Assembly: GCA_958434805.1 (NCBI GenBank)
Contig: CAUBDX010000026.1
Span: forward strand, 1-43,612
Direction: 5' to 3'
Source: an uncultured Phocaeicola sp.
GTDB taxonomy: Bacteria; Bacteroidota; Bacteroidia; Bacteroidales; Bacteroidaceae
DNA: 43,612 nucleotides
Shown here: one piece after another, positions 16,854 through 25,348 of the stretch
Layout: each line of letters starts with the position of its first letter
Numbering within the stretch: position 1 is the stretch's first letter
Translations under genes and position numbers: made by a program
The notes under the pieces: generated by a model
The model's input: only the letters and a program-made list of their open reading frames with translations
What the model was told of the DNA's origin: nothing
Database searches by the model: none

Positions 16854-16935
16854 ACAGTAAAGAAAAATTCGCTTCATCTTCACAAGACATATGAATAAAT
16901 CAGTTTAGTTCGCTTCTAAATTGCTGCATTTTTTA

Positions 16936-16943
16936 TAACTTTG
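16936..16943 (+). promoter_or_regulatory. Candidate -7 box for the MBL hydrolase gene
   Basis: TAACTTTG, a full match to TAnnTTTG, 28 bases before the ATG at 16972. Confidence 0.5.
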
Positions 16944-16971
16944 CATTTCTCTATAAAAAATACAAGCAGTC

Positions 16972-17778
16972 ATGAAAATTAAATTTATGAGTTTGGGAAG
17001 TGGAAGTAGCGGGAATTGCTATTACCTCGGAACAGACAAATGCAGCATATTGATAGATGCGGGAATAGGCATACGCAGTATCAAAAAAATATTTAAGGAA
17101 TATAGTCTGAATCTGGAACAAGTTCAAGCTGTATTAGTAACCCACGACCATGCCGATCATATAAAGGCTGTAGGACATTTAGGAGAAAAACATCACATTC
17201 CTATCTATTCTACCCAAGAGATACACGAGGGAATCACCCGCAGTTATTGTATGACAGAAAAGCTCAGCAGCGAACATAAAAATTTTATCCGAAAAGAAGA
17301 AACCTTTAAATTAGCTGACTTCACCATCACATGCTTTGAGGTTCCTCATGATGGAACAGACAATGTTGGATATTGCATAGAATGTGAAAATAAAACATTT
17401 GTATTCATTACGGATATAGGACACATTACAGACACGGCTGCACAATATATCAGCCGCGCTGAATATCTGATTATGGAAGCGAACTACGATGAAACCATGC
17501 TGCAAATGGGGCCTTATCCACAGCATTTAAAAATGCGCATCGCTGGCCCGAACGGACACATGAGCAACAAAGAAATGGCGGATTTTTTGGCTAATCATTT
17601 TCCCGAAAGACTAAAATACTTATGGCTCTGCCACTTAAGTAAAGACAATAACCACCCTGAACTGGCTTATAAGACTGTAGAGCTTGCATTAAAGAACAGA
17701 GGCATTGTTGCCGGAAAAGACCTTCAAGTTATTCCACTCAAGCGAACAACCCCTTCGGATGTTTATTGTTTTGAATAA
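16972..17778 (+). CDS. MBL-fold metallo-hydrolase, YycJ/WalJ-like
   Basis: A 268-residue metallo-beta-lactamase-fold enzyme of the YycJ/WalJ group. The opening MKIKFMSLGSGSSGNCYYLG is diagnostic of this group; the metal motif is THDHADH at residues 57-63, with further ligands in FEVPHDGTDNVGY, FITDIGH and LCHLSKDNNHPE. WalJ-type proteins are predicted exonucleases or phosphodiesterases linked to genome stability and cell-wall regulation in Firmicutes, but the substrate in Bacteroidetes is not known. It is cytoplasmic with no signal peptide. It is a single gene with its own promoter and a bidirectional terminator. Confidence 0.92.
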   Translation: MKIKFMSLGSGSSGNCYYLGTDKCSILIDAGIGIRSIKKIFKEYSLNLEQVQAVLVTHDHADHIKAVGHLGEKHHIPIYSTQEIHEGITRSYCMTEKLSSEHKNFIRKEETFKLADFTITCFEVPHDGTDNVGYCIECENKTFVFITDIGHITDTAAQYISRAEYLIMEANYDETMLQMGPYPQHLKMRIAGPNGHMSNKEMADFLANHFPERLKYLWLCHLSKDNNHPELAYKTVELALKNRGIVAGKDLQVIPLKRTTPSDVYCFE

Positions 17779-17814
17779 CACACAACAACTCATTCGCCCA
17801 ACTACCCCAATAAT

Positions 17815-17856
17815 AAAGCCGACCAATTCAACTTACGAATCAGTCGGCTTTCTTTT
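17815..17856. terminator. Bidirectional terminator between convergent genes
   Basis: AAAGCCGAC (17815-17823) pairs with GTCGGCTTT (17843-17851), followed by CTTTTT. On the minus strand the end is also T-containing, so it can serve both the MBL gene and the DUF1460 gene. Confidence 0.75.
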
Positions 17857-17869
17857 TAAATATCCTCTT

Positions 17870-18724
17870 TCAGAATAAACTTATCACTCTTACTCCAGTA
17901 TGATTGGGTTTCTTTTCCAGATAATCAAATAATGAAATGGAATCAACCAGAACCTTTCCATGAAGTGAGGAAGCATGAAATAAATGAAGCTTTCCCTTTA
18001 CCCAACAGGCAAATCCCACATGCACCACATCAAGGCCTTCTTTAGAGGTTGTCAAAGCTAAAATATCACCATTTCGGATATCCAGTTCTGACGACAAGCC
18101 ATTGAGTCGGCCTTTTTCTATATAAGGCATAGCATAATTTTGCCATCTACTCTCCACCTTGTACATTGAATCAAGACAAGACGGGTCGGCAAAAGCCGGA
18201 TAAAGTGAAGCATGTCTTGTCATGAAGTCAAGTGACAGCTTACGGACCTTTTCACTAAGCTCACCAGTGCGTTCATAAACAAAATGTTTGCGTGTATTAT
18301 CCCATATCCAATCACTGAAATAATGCAAGCGTGAAGCATATGAATCAATTATACCATCACGATAACGTATAGCCTGCAGGTGCTTGCAAAAAGCTGAAAA
18401 GCTTAATTGACCAAACCGGTTACACTGCACCAGCGCAAGAACAGTTTCCACAAAGGTTACACAATCAAAGCAATCTAACCGAACGACCAATTCCTCCCGG
18501 TTTCCAGCCTCCAGAGTTCCGGCCTGATAAAGCTTTCCTTCAAGACTATGGGCAAAAAACAATACCTTGTTACTGTCTGCAGGAAGCATGGCGGCTTGAC
18601 ATAAAAGATTCTCCACACGCAAACTGTCGGCACTTCCACAAGCTTGCGCATTCTGAGAATAGAAAAGAGCAAGTAAAGCCCATATGCGATATGCATAAAA
18701 AACAAGTCGTCGTTTTCGGATCAT
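17870..18724 (-). CDS. DUF1460 protein, predicted secreted cell-wall amidase
   Basis: A 284-residue protein with a signal peptide (basic MIRKRRLVF, hydrophobic to about residue 25, likely cut near AQA-C, with Cys29 nearby) and a DUF1460 domain. DUF1460 proteins have an NlpC/P60-like fold and act as N-acetylmuramoyl-L-alanine amidase-like cysteine peptidases on peptidoglycan fragments. The presumed nucleophile is Cys88 in CFDCVTFVE; the His is in DVVHVGFACW near residue 245. It would act in the periplasm. The start is only three bases from the stop of the TRIC gene, so it ends an operon of DUF3078, TRIC and DUF1460 genes. An envelope role fits this context. Confidence 0.88.
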   Translation of the reverse strand: MIRKRRLVFYAYRIWALLALFYSQNAQACGSADSLRVENLLCQAAMLPADSNKVLFFAHSLEGKLYQAGTLEAGNREELVVRLDCFDCVTFVETVLALVQCNRFGQLSFSAFCKHLQAIRYRDGIIDSYASRLHYFSDWIWDNTRKHFVYERTGELSEKVRKLSLDFMTRHASLYPAFADPSCLDSMYKVESRWQNYAMPYIEKGRLNGLSSELDIRNGDILALTTSKEGLDVVHVGFACWVKGKLHLFHASSLHGKVLVDSISLFDYLEKKPNHTGVRVISLF

Positions 18725-18727
18725 AAA

Positions 18728-19366
18728 TTACTCACTTTCTGAATCCCCTTTTAAAATAGGTAATGTAATCTGATACTTCACAGCCAAAATACGCACCACA
18801 AACACCACAACACCTCCTAAGATTTGCCCCAAATAATCTTCCATTCCCGACTTCAGACACAGCCAATAAACAATCCCCCCGACAACACACGCCATGGCAT
18901 AAATCTCTTTTCGGAAAATCAATGGAATCTCATTTATAAAGACGTCGCGCAATACGCCCCCGGCAGCTCCTGTTACACTGCCCATAATAATGGCAATCCA
19001 ACATGGATAACCTAAACTATAAGCCTTGCTAAATCCTACCACGGTAAAAAGAGCAAGCCCAATACTGTCAAACAAAAAGAACGTATTATTCAGCCGAATA
19101 AGATATTTGCCAAATATAATCACAAAAATCATGGCATAGGCCGTACAAAGCAAATACATAGGATCTGTCATCCAAGGCGGAGTTACATCGAGCAGTAAAT
19201 CACGAATAGTACCTCCTCCAACAGCTGTAGCCAGCCCTACAATATATGCACCAAACCAGTCAAAATTTTTAGCCGAAGCCAGACGAATGCCACTGATGGC
19301 GAATGCAAATGTCCCGATAAAATCGAGTACTGTTACAAATGACGGTATTTGAAATAAACTATTCAT
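18728..19366 (-). CDS. TRIC cation channel family protein (UPF0126/YadS-like)
   Basis: A 212-residue inner-membrane protein with about seven TM helices arranged as two repeats. Each repeat has the family glycine motif: AVGGGTIRDLLL near residue 50 and AAGGVLRDVFI near residue 135. The opening VLDFIGTFAFAISGIRLA is also typical. Bacterial relatives form trimeric K+-permeable channels related to eukaryotic TRIC proteins; earlier annotation was UPF0126. The physiological role is uncertain. It is the middle gene of a minus-strand operon, 31 bases after the DUF3078 gene and three bases before DUF1460. Confidence 0.92.
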   Translation of the reverse strand: MNSLFQIPSFVTVLDFIGTFAFAISGIRLASAKNFDWFGAYIVGLATAVGGGTIRDLLLDVTPPWMTDPMYLLCTAYAMIFVIIFGKYLIRLNNTFFLFDSIGLALFTVVGFSKAYSLGYPCWIAIIMGSVTGAAGGVLRDVFINEIPLIFRKEIYAMACVVGGIVYWLCLKSGMEDYLGQILGGVVVFVVRILAVKYQITLPILKGDSESE

Positions 19367-19397
19367 TTAAAAAAAGAACTACAATAAAACAAATATA

Positions 19398-21146
19398 TTA
19401 CCAAGCATAATTCAAACCAAAGCTAAACAACTCTTGTAATTGCAGATAGCCTTTTCCTTCCACTCTGGGGACTCCATCATCAAAACGTCCATGTACAAAG
19501 ACCTTTGTAGAAAGGAATCGATTAAAGGCAAATGTGAACGTATTTTCCCATTCGCCCAATACTTTTTCATAGTTCGTTGTATACGAGAAGCGAGATTCCC
19601 AGGTAAACCCATTGAAAATTTTCCACATCAATGTGGCTTCCAAACGCGAACCCCATACACTTTCATGCTTATGACCTTCTTTTATATTAAATCTGGTAGG
19701 GTCTACACGATTGCTTGATACACTATATAAAGTATAGTTGACAGGATTAATCAGCACAGAAAGGTTGCAACGTCCCTCTTTTACATACTTATAGTCCATA
19801 CCGAGACCGACATTCAACTCTGCAGGAGAAAAGAATGCAGAAACCAAGTTGTCTGAATTTGTTGCATAGTTAGAAAAAAACTGTGTTTTAAATTCAGCCG
19901 ACAAAGTATAATACCACGTATTGATAGCGCGGTACCCAAACTTAGAGGTCAGTCTGAGCAAGTCATTATTTGCCTTGTATGAGTGAACTGTATCTGAAGG
20001 AGCAGTCACGAAACCTAACTTCCACTCTACCCGGTTTTCAAACTGCACACGCTGATGATCATCATAATTTGCAGTCCATGTAAAACCAGAAAGCATTGAT
20101 TTGGTACTTTCACCTCCCTTGTGCCAGTTGCTTGAAATATAGTTTTGAGAAAACTGCAGGAAGCTGTCTCCCCCAAACTTCCAAAAATTCGGTTTGATAA
20201 CCAGCAGTTCCTGCTCTTCTACCTTGCGTAAACTGTCACGGTGAATCATTTCACGCATTTTTTCCTTCCGGTCTTTCTGCTTTAGCAATTCATCAGGCAT
20301 TAGGTCAAAGCGCTCAAGTACCGACTCATTTTGTTTAACCAATCCAGGATAAGCGACATAAAAATCAAGCAAAGAACGATTCACGTAGCGGTCTACCCGC
20401 TTCGACTTCTGTAGGTCTGCCAAAGGAATCATCTGTTTTTCGCGATATGCCTCTTTCATGAAAGGAATAGTCGGTGTCCATCCTTCAATGCTCATACTTT
20501 GCTCAATCGGCGCACGATAGTAAGTGGCCGGCATCACCAGTTTGTAAAAATCCGGATCACATCGTTCTCCGGTAATAATCAAATAAATATCATCCCAACG
20601 GTCTTCCCACTCTGCATAATAACGGCGATAGTTCCTTATCAAACGATTAAATGCAAGCACCTCAGGGTTCGGTTTCTCTTTTCGGGCCACCTTTGCACGT
20701 TGCAAAGAATCCCGCAAATGAACCACAGAGTCCCGCAGATGGGCAGCCGCCTTTTCTATCTCTATCAGCAGCGAGTCAGCTTGAACTATAATAGAATCTT
20801 CTATAGAAATATCACTTTCATCAAAAAGAGAGTCTGCATGAACACTGACAGAGTCTTCAGATCTGACGGTTAGCGAATCTATATCAGGTGAATCGACTTT
20901 CACTGTATCTGCCAATAATTCTGCAGCCATTACGCTGTCAATAAGCAATATTTCTGTCGGGCTGTTTTCCTCCGGCAAGCTGTCTGAGCGAAGTGTTTTC
21001 AAACCGAGGCTATCAGATCCGACCGAATTAATCCGCAAAGAATCAGAACCATACACCTGCTCATTTGCCCTAACATGCGTACCGGCCATCAAGCTTAAAG
21101 CCACCCACATGAATTTGAAGACTATTTTTTTACCTTTCATTCTCAT
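19398..21146 (-). CDS. DUF3078 outer-membrane beta-barrel protein with Asp-Ser-rich N-terminal region
   Basis: A 582-residue secreted protein. A signal peptide is present (KKIVFKFMWVALSLMAGTHVRA). Residues about 28-165 are a low-complexity region in which the word DS(L/V) recurs more than a dozen times (GSDSLRIN, GSDSLGLK, RSDSLPEE and so on). The C-terminal half, from about residue 310, is the DUF3078 barrel: NYISSNWHKGGESTKSML, WTANYDD, FENRVEWKLGF, then amphipathic strands ending FSFGLNYAW, a terminal aromatic typical of outer-membrane insertion. Function unknown. It is first in the operon with TRIC and DUF1460. The promoter candidate is at 21177-21184. Confidence 0.9.
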   Translation of the reverse strand: MRMKGKKIVFKFMWVALSLMAGTHVRANEQVYGSDSLRINSVGSDSLGLKTLRSDSLPEENSPTEILLIDSVMAAELLADTVKVDSPDIDSLTVRSEDSVSVHADSLFDESDISIEDSIIVQADSLLIEIEKAAAHLRDSVVHLRDSLQRAKVARKEKPNPEVLAFNRLIRNYRRYYAEWEDRWDDIYLIITGERCDPDFYKLVMPATYYRAPIEQSMSIEGWTPTIPFMKEAYREKQMIPLADLQKSKRVDRYVNRSLLDFYVAYPGLVKQNESVLERFDLMPDELLKQKDRKEKMREMIHRDSLRKVEEQELLVIKPNFWKFGGDSFLQFSQNYISSNWHKGGESTKSMLSGFTWTANYDDHQRVQFENRVEWKLGFVTAPSDTVHSYKANNDLLRLTSKFGYRAINTWYYTLSAEFKTQFFSNYATNSDNLVSAFFSPAELNVGLGMDYKYVKEGRCNLSVLINPVNYTLYSVSSNRVDPTRFNIKEGHKHESVWGSRLEATLMWKIFNGFTWESRFSYTTNYEKVLGEWENTFTFAFNRFLSTKVFVHGRFDDGVPRVEGKGYLQLQELFSFGLNYAW

Positions 21147-21176
21147 TTCATCATTAAAAAACTGCGCAAATTTACA

Positions 21177-21184
21177 TATTTTTT
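21177..21184 (-). promoter_or_regulatory. Candidate -7 box for the DUF3078 operon
   Basis: The minus strand reads TAAATTTG, a full match to TAnnTTTG, 30 bases upstream of the ATG at 21146. Confidence 0.45.
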
Positions 21185-21321
21185 ATTTGAAGAATAAAAT
21201 AAATAGCATTTTCCCAATCAAAAAAAGTATTTCTGCCATATATCACTCATCGAATATCTGCCAAATTAACATCTTCCCTAAAATTCTTCACTCTTCACTT
21301 TCCACTCTCCATTAATTTTTA

Positions 21322-21329
21322 TACTTTTG
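21322..21329 (+). promoter_or_regulatory. Candidate -7 box for pyrG-yidC
   Basis: TACTTTTG matches TAnnTTTG, 50 bases before the pyrG start. The leader contains a small inverted repeat (GGAA TAATTAG TTCC, about 21336-21350). Confidence 0.45.
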
Positions 21330-21379
21330 CAACTTGGAATAATTAGTTCCGGAGAATCTAAACTAAAAAATAATATATT

Positions 21380-22978
21380 GTGGCAGAAACTAAGTACATT
21401 TTCGTAACAGGTGGTGTAGCCTCTTCATTAGGTAAAGGGATTATTTCATCATCTATTGGCAAGTTGCTGCAAGCCAGAGGCTACAGCGTTACAATCCAAA
21501 AGTTTGATCCGTATATCAACATTGACCCGGGAACACTAAATCCCTATGAGCACGGAGAATGCTATGTTACCGTAGACGGTCATGAAGCCGATCTTGACTT
21601 GGGACATTACGAACGCTTTTTGGGCATTCAAACAACCAAGGCCAATAATATCACAACCGGACGTATCTACAAAAGCGTAATTGACAAAGAACGTCGTGGT
21701 GATTATTTAGGAAAAACAATCCAAATCATTCCTCACATTACTGATGAGATTAAGCGCAATGTCAAACTTTTAGGAAACAAATACAAATTTGACTTTGTAA
21801 TTACTGAAATCGGAGGAACTGTAGGTGACATTGAATCTCTTCCCTATCTGGAAAGTATTCGTCAGCTTAAATGGGAACTCGGGAAAAATGCATTATGTGT
21901 TCATTTGACTTACGTCCCCTATTTAGCTGCTGCCGGTGAGTTAAAGACAAAACCAACTCAACACTCGGTAAAAGAACTGCAATCGGTCGGAATCCAGCCT
22001 GACATCTTGGTTTTACGTACGGAGCATGAACTGAGCACTAATCTTAGAAAAAAAGTTGCATTGTTCTGCAATGTGGATGAGAGCGCAGTAATCCAGTCAA
22101 TGGATATGCCAACCATCTATGAGGTGCCTTTGCGTATGCAGGAACAAAAGCTAGATGTAACGATCTTGGAAAAGATGGGACTTCCCGTAGGCGAAACTCC
22201 TACATTAGGTCCATGGAGAGAATTCCTGAACCGGCGCCATCATGCCACTGAAAAAGTCAAGATTGGTCTGGTAGGTAAATATGATCTTCAAGATGCCTAC
22301 AAGTCAATTTTGGAAGCTCTCTCTCAAGCTGCTACCTATAATGACCGTAAAGCTGATATCCACTTCATCAATAGCGAAAAACTTACCGATGAGAATGTAG
22401 AGGAACAGCTGAAAGAAATGGACGGTATTATTATTTGTCCGGGATTCGGTCAACGTGGTATCGAAGGTAAATTCGTGGCTATCAAATACTGCCGTACCCA
22501 TAATATGCCTACATTCGGTATTTGTCTTGGTATGCAATGTATGGCTATTGAATTTGCCCGTAACGTATTAGGCTATACGGATGCCAACAGCCGGGAAATG
22601 GATGAAAAAACTCCACATAATGTTATCGACATTATGGAAGAACAGAAATCTATTACCAATATGGGAGGGACCATGCGTCTGGGAGCTTATGAATGTGTAC
22701 TTGACCCTACATCGAAAACATTCCAGGCCTATCAGAACGAACATATTCAGGAGCGTCATCGCCATCGTTATGAGTTTAACAATGACTATAAGGCTGAATA
22801 CGAAAACGCAGGTATGAAATGTGTGGGTATTAATCCTGAATCCGACTTAGTAGAGATTGTGGAAATTCCTACATTGAAATGGTTTATCGGTACTCAGTTC
22901 CACCCGGAATACAGCAGTACAGTACTAAAACCACATCCTCTATTCCTGTCATTCATAAAAGCAGCTATTGACAAATAA
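21380..22978 (+). CDS. pyrG: CTP synthase
   Basis: A 532-residue CTP synthase that converts UTP to CTP with glutamine and ATP. Translation starts at GTG (21380): the reading VAETKYIFVTGGVASSLGKG matches the family N-terminus and no in-frame ATG lies nearby. The synthetase domain carries the P-loop-like GGVASSLGKGIISSS, FDPYINIDPGTLNP and EIGGTVGDIESLPY. The glutaminase domain has the nucleophile elbow GICLGMQC with Cys382, and the His-Glu pair in QFHPEYSS. The length is normal. yidC follows 31 bases later on the same strand, so the two are probably co-transcribed. Confidence 0.98.
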   Translation: MAETKYIFVTGGVASSLGKGIISSSIGKLLQARGYSVTIQKFDPYINIDPGTLNPYEHGECYVTVDGHEADLDLGHYERFLGIQTTKANNITTGRIYKSVIDKERRGDYLGKTIQIIPHITDEIKRNVKLLGNKYKFDFVITEIGGTVGDIESLPYLESIRQLKWELGKNALCVHLTYVPYLAAAGELKTKPTQHSVKELQSVGIQPDILVLRTEHELSTNLRKKVALFCNVDESAVIQSMDMPTIYEVPLRMQEQKLDVTILEKMGLPVGETPTLGPWREFLNRRHHATEKVKIGLVGKYDLQDAYKSILEALSQAATYNDRKADIHFINSEKLTDENVEEQLKEMDGIIICPGFGQRGIEGKFVAIKYCRTHNMPTFGICLGMQCMAIEFARNVLGYTDANSREMDEKTPHNVIDIMEEQKSITNMGGTMRLGAYECVLDPTSKTFQAYQNEHIQERHRHRYEFNNDYKAEYENAGMKCVGINPESDLVEIVEIPTLKWFIGTQFHPEYSSTVLKPHPLFLSFIKAAIDK

Positions 22979-23009
22979 AATATTAATTTAGGTATATAGA
23001 TAATTAGAA

Positions 23010-24860
23010 ATGGACAAAAACACGTTAGTGGGTTTTGCTCTGATTGGGGCGGTTATAGTAGGTTTCGGAATCTACAACCGCCCTAACCAAGAAGAAAGAG
23101 CACGCGCACAGCACTATCAAGATTCTATTCAGCAGGTTATACAGAAGCAAGAAGAAATCAAAAAAGCCCAAGAAGAAATCGCTGAAAAAACAATTCAGAT
23201 TGATTCTACCTCAGCATTCTTTCAAGCTACTCAAGGTCAAGAACAATTTCTTACCTTGGAAAATGATTTGCTGACACTCGTCTTCAGCAACAAAGGAGGA
23301 CGCGTCTGTAAAGCTACTCTGAAAGATTATAAAGACCAAAAACAGGAACCGTTAATTTTATTTGATGAAAGCGATGCCTCATTGAATTTCGGCTTTGAAG
23401 GGAAAAATGAAAATATCATAAGCAATCAGATGTATTTTGAGGCTACAAACATTACAGACAGCACTGTCAGCATGCGTTTAAAAGCTTCAAACGGAGGATA
23501 TCTGGCTTTCAACTACCGTTTATTGCCTAATTCATATATGGTAGACATGACGGTGGAAGCTGCAGGTATACAAAACTTCTTCTCTCCTTCTTTGAAAAGC
23601 ATGAGCATTGACTGGAAACAGCGGGCTCGTCAAATGGAAAAAGGATATACCTTTGAGCAGCGTTATACCTCACTTACTTACAAGCCGACTGATGACAGTT
23701 TCGACTATCTGAGTGAAACAAACAATGAGCGTAAGAGTATTCCTGAAACACTAGACTGGGTGGCATTTAAAAATCAATACTTCTCATGCGTATTTATGGC
23801 TGAGAAAAACTTTGAAAATGCCACTTTAGAGTCAAACATGGAACAAAAAGGCAGCGGATATATGAAAAACTATACCGCTGAAATGAAAACATTCTTTGAT
23901 CCTACCGGTAAACAGCCCAGCCACCTTCAGTTCTATTATGGTCCGAATCACTTTAAGACCTTATTGGCAAGCAACGATTTGAGTTTCCAGGATAAAGATC
24001 AGGAACTGGAAGATTTGGTTTATCTGGGATGGCCTATCATCCGACTGATTAACCGGTGGTTTACCATTAACTTGTTCGACTGGCTTTCAAGCTGGGGATT
24101 AAGCATGGGCTTGGTTATCTTATTGATGACTATCATTGTTAAGGTACTGGTATTACCAACCACATGGAAATCGTTTATATCTTCGGCAAAGATGCGCGCA
24201 TTAAAGCCTTATGTAGATAAGATTAATGCCAAGTATCCCAAACAAGAAGATGCTTTGAAAAAACAGCAGGAAACAATGGCGCTTTACCGCGAATATAATG
24301 TCAGCCCAATGGGAGGATGTTTGCCTATGCTGATTCAAACCCCGGTCTTTATGGCTCTGTTCTTCTTTGTGCCGAATGCCATTGAATTGCGCCAACAGAG
24401 TTTCTTGTGGGCAAGTGACCTGTCTTCATACGATGATTTAATCAGTTGGAGCACCAGCATTCCTTTATTGGGTAACCACTTAAGCGTATTCTGTCTGTTA
24501 TTCAGTTTAACTACGGTACTAAACCAGATCATCATGATGAAGCAGCAGGATATGGGCAATAACCCTCAAATGGCAGCAATGAAATGGATGATGTATATCA
24601 TGCCTGTCATGTTCTTCTTTATCTTCAATGAATATGCTTCAGGACTGAGTTATTATTATTTCATATCAGGATTGATTGGAATTATCACCATGTGGGTTAT
24701 GCGCAAAATGACTGACGAGAAAAAGCTATTGGCACAACTGGAAGCTAACAAGAAAGCTCCTTCTGCACGGAAACAGAGCGGTCTGATGGCTAAACTGGAA
24801 GCTTTGCAAAAAGAGCAGGAACGCTTGCAGAAAGAACGTCAGGAAAGGATGAAAAAATAA
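23010..24860 (+). CDS. yidC: Membrane protein insertase YidC
   Basis: A 616-residue YidC, the inner-membrane insertase that works alone or with SecYEG. The first TM is LVGFALIGAVIVGFGIY (residues 5-21), followed by a coiled-coil-like linker, the periplasmic beta domain (about 60-340), then the conserved insertase core with five TM helices from about residue 350 (WGLSMGLVILLMTIIVKVLV, MKALKPYVDKI-like segment MRALKPYVDKINAKYPKQ, YNVSPMGGCLPMLIQTPVFMAL). The tail is basic and Lys/Gln-rich, as in ribosome-contacting forms. The length is normal for the Gram-negative type. A strong hairpin terminator directly follows the stop. Confidence 0.97.
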   Translation: MDKNTLVGFALIGAVIVGFGIYNRPNQEERARAQHYQDSIQQVIQKQEEIKKAQEEIAEKTIQIDSTSAFFQATQGQEQFLTLENDLLTLVFSNKGGRVCKATLKDYKDQKQEPLILFDESDASLNFGFEGKNENIISNQMYFEATNITDSTVSMRLKASNGGYLAFNYRLLPNSYMVDMTVEAAGIQNFFSPSLKSMSIDWKQRARQMEKGYTFEQRYTSLTYKPTDDSFDYLSETNNERKSIPETLDWVAFKNQYFSCVFMAEKNFENATLESNMEQKGSGYMKNYTAEMKTFFDPTGKQPSHLQFYYGPNHFKTLLASNDLSFQDKDQELEDLVYLGWPIIRLINRWFTINLFDWLSSWGLSMGLVILLMTIIVKVLVLPTTWKSFISSAKMRALKPYVDKINAKYPKQEDALKKQQETMALYREYNVSPMGGCLPMLIQTPVFMALFFFVPNAIELRQQSFLWASDLSSYDDLISWSTSIPLLGNHLSVFCLLFSLTTVLNQIIMMKQQDMGNNPQMAAMKWMMYIMPVMFFFIFNEYASGLSYYYFISGLIGIITMWVMRKMTDEKKLLAQLEANKKAPSARKQSGLMAKLEALQKEQERLQKERQERMKK

Positions 24861-24881
24861 TAAGAACATAAAACGATCCGG

Positions 24882-24916
24882 ATTGTCATCTTGTTTATTC
24901 AAGATGACAATTCTTT
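24882..24916 (+). terminator. Rho-independent terminator after yidC
   Basis: ATTGTCATCTTG (24882-24893) and CAAGATGACAAT (24900-24911) form a perfect 12-bp stem with a 6-base loop, then TCTTTTA. It lies 22 bases after the yidC stop. It also rules out the TTG at 24891 as a start for the next gene. Confidence 0.88.
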
Positions 24917-24932
24917 TATAAGAACGAAAGAA

Positions 24933-25328
24933 ATGAATGAACTGACACTTACTACCCCTACTCTATTATTCTCTGCCGTATCGTTAATTATGCTGGCATA
25001 TACCAACAGATTCTTATCATATGCCCAGCTGGTACGTACCTTAAAAGAGCAATACGTCAAACAGCATTCAGAGGTAACCGTTGCACAGATAAACAACCTC
25101 CGGAAACGTCTTTATCTTACCCGATCAATGCAAGTATTAGGTATTTCCAGCTTATTTTTCTGTGTAATTACCATGTTTCTTATTTATATCGGACTCAATA
25201 CACTGTCTGTTTACATTTTTGGATTCGCCCTCCTGCTGCTAATCGCTTCACTTGGCGTATCAATATGGGAGATTCACATCTCGGTAAAAGCACTTGAAAT
25301 ACACTTGAAAGACATGGAAAACGACTAA
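24933..25328 (+). CDS. DUF2721 membrane protein
   Basis: About 131 residues from the ATG at 24933 (MNELTLTTPTLLFSAVSLIML); the frame is open from a TTG at 24891, but that lies inside the yidC terminator. Three TM segments are visible: residues about 5-22, 66-88 and 93-115. Between the first two is a charged cytoplasmic segment (NRFLSYAQLVRTLKEQY ... INNLRKRLYLTRSMQVLG), which has the NRF...R..L and Q...L.RR pattern of DUF2721. The family function is unknown. The S9 peptidase gene begins 20 bases downstream on the same strand. Confidence 0.8.
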   Translation: MNELTLTTPTLLFSAVSLIMLAYTNRFLSYAQLVRTLKEQYVKQHSEVTVAQINNLRKRLYLTRSMQVLGISSLFFCVITMFLIYIGLNTLSVYIFGFALLLLIASLGVSIWEIHISVKALEIHLKDMEND

Positions 25329-25348
25329 CTATAAATTCTCATTAACAC

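Noticed and set aside
16800..16883. Hydrophobic leader (FLYCFANSLSFCILAS) as a signal peptide of the ExoX-C-like protein
   Set aside because: A promoter lies inside this stretch and the downstream protein has cytoplasmic nucleic-acid-binding character.
24891..24932. TTG start for the DUF2721 gene
   Set aside because: It lies in the stem of the yidC terminator; the ATG at 24933 fits the family N-terminus.
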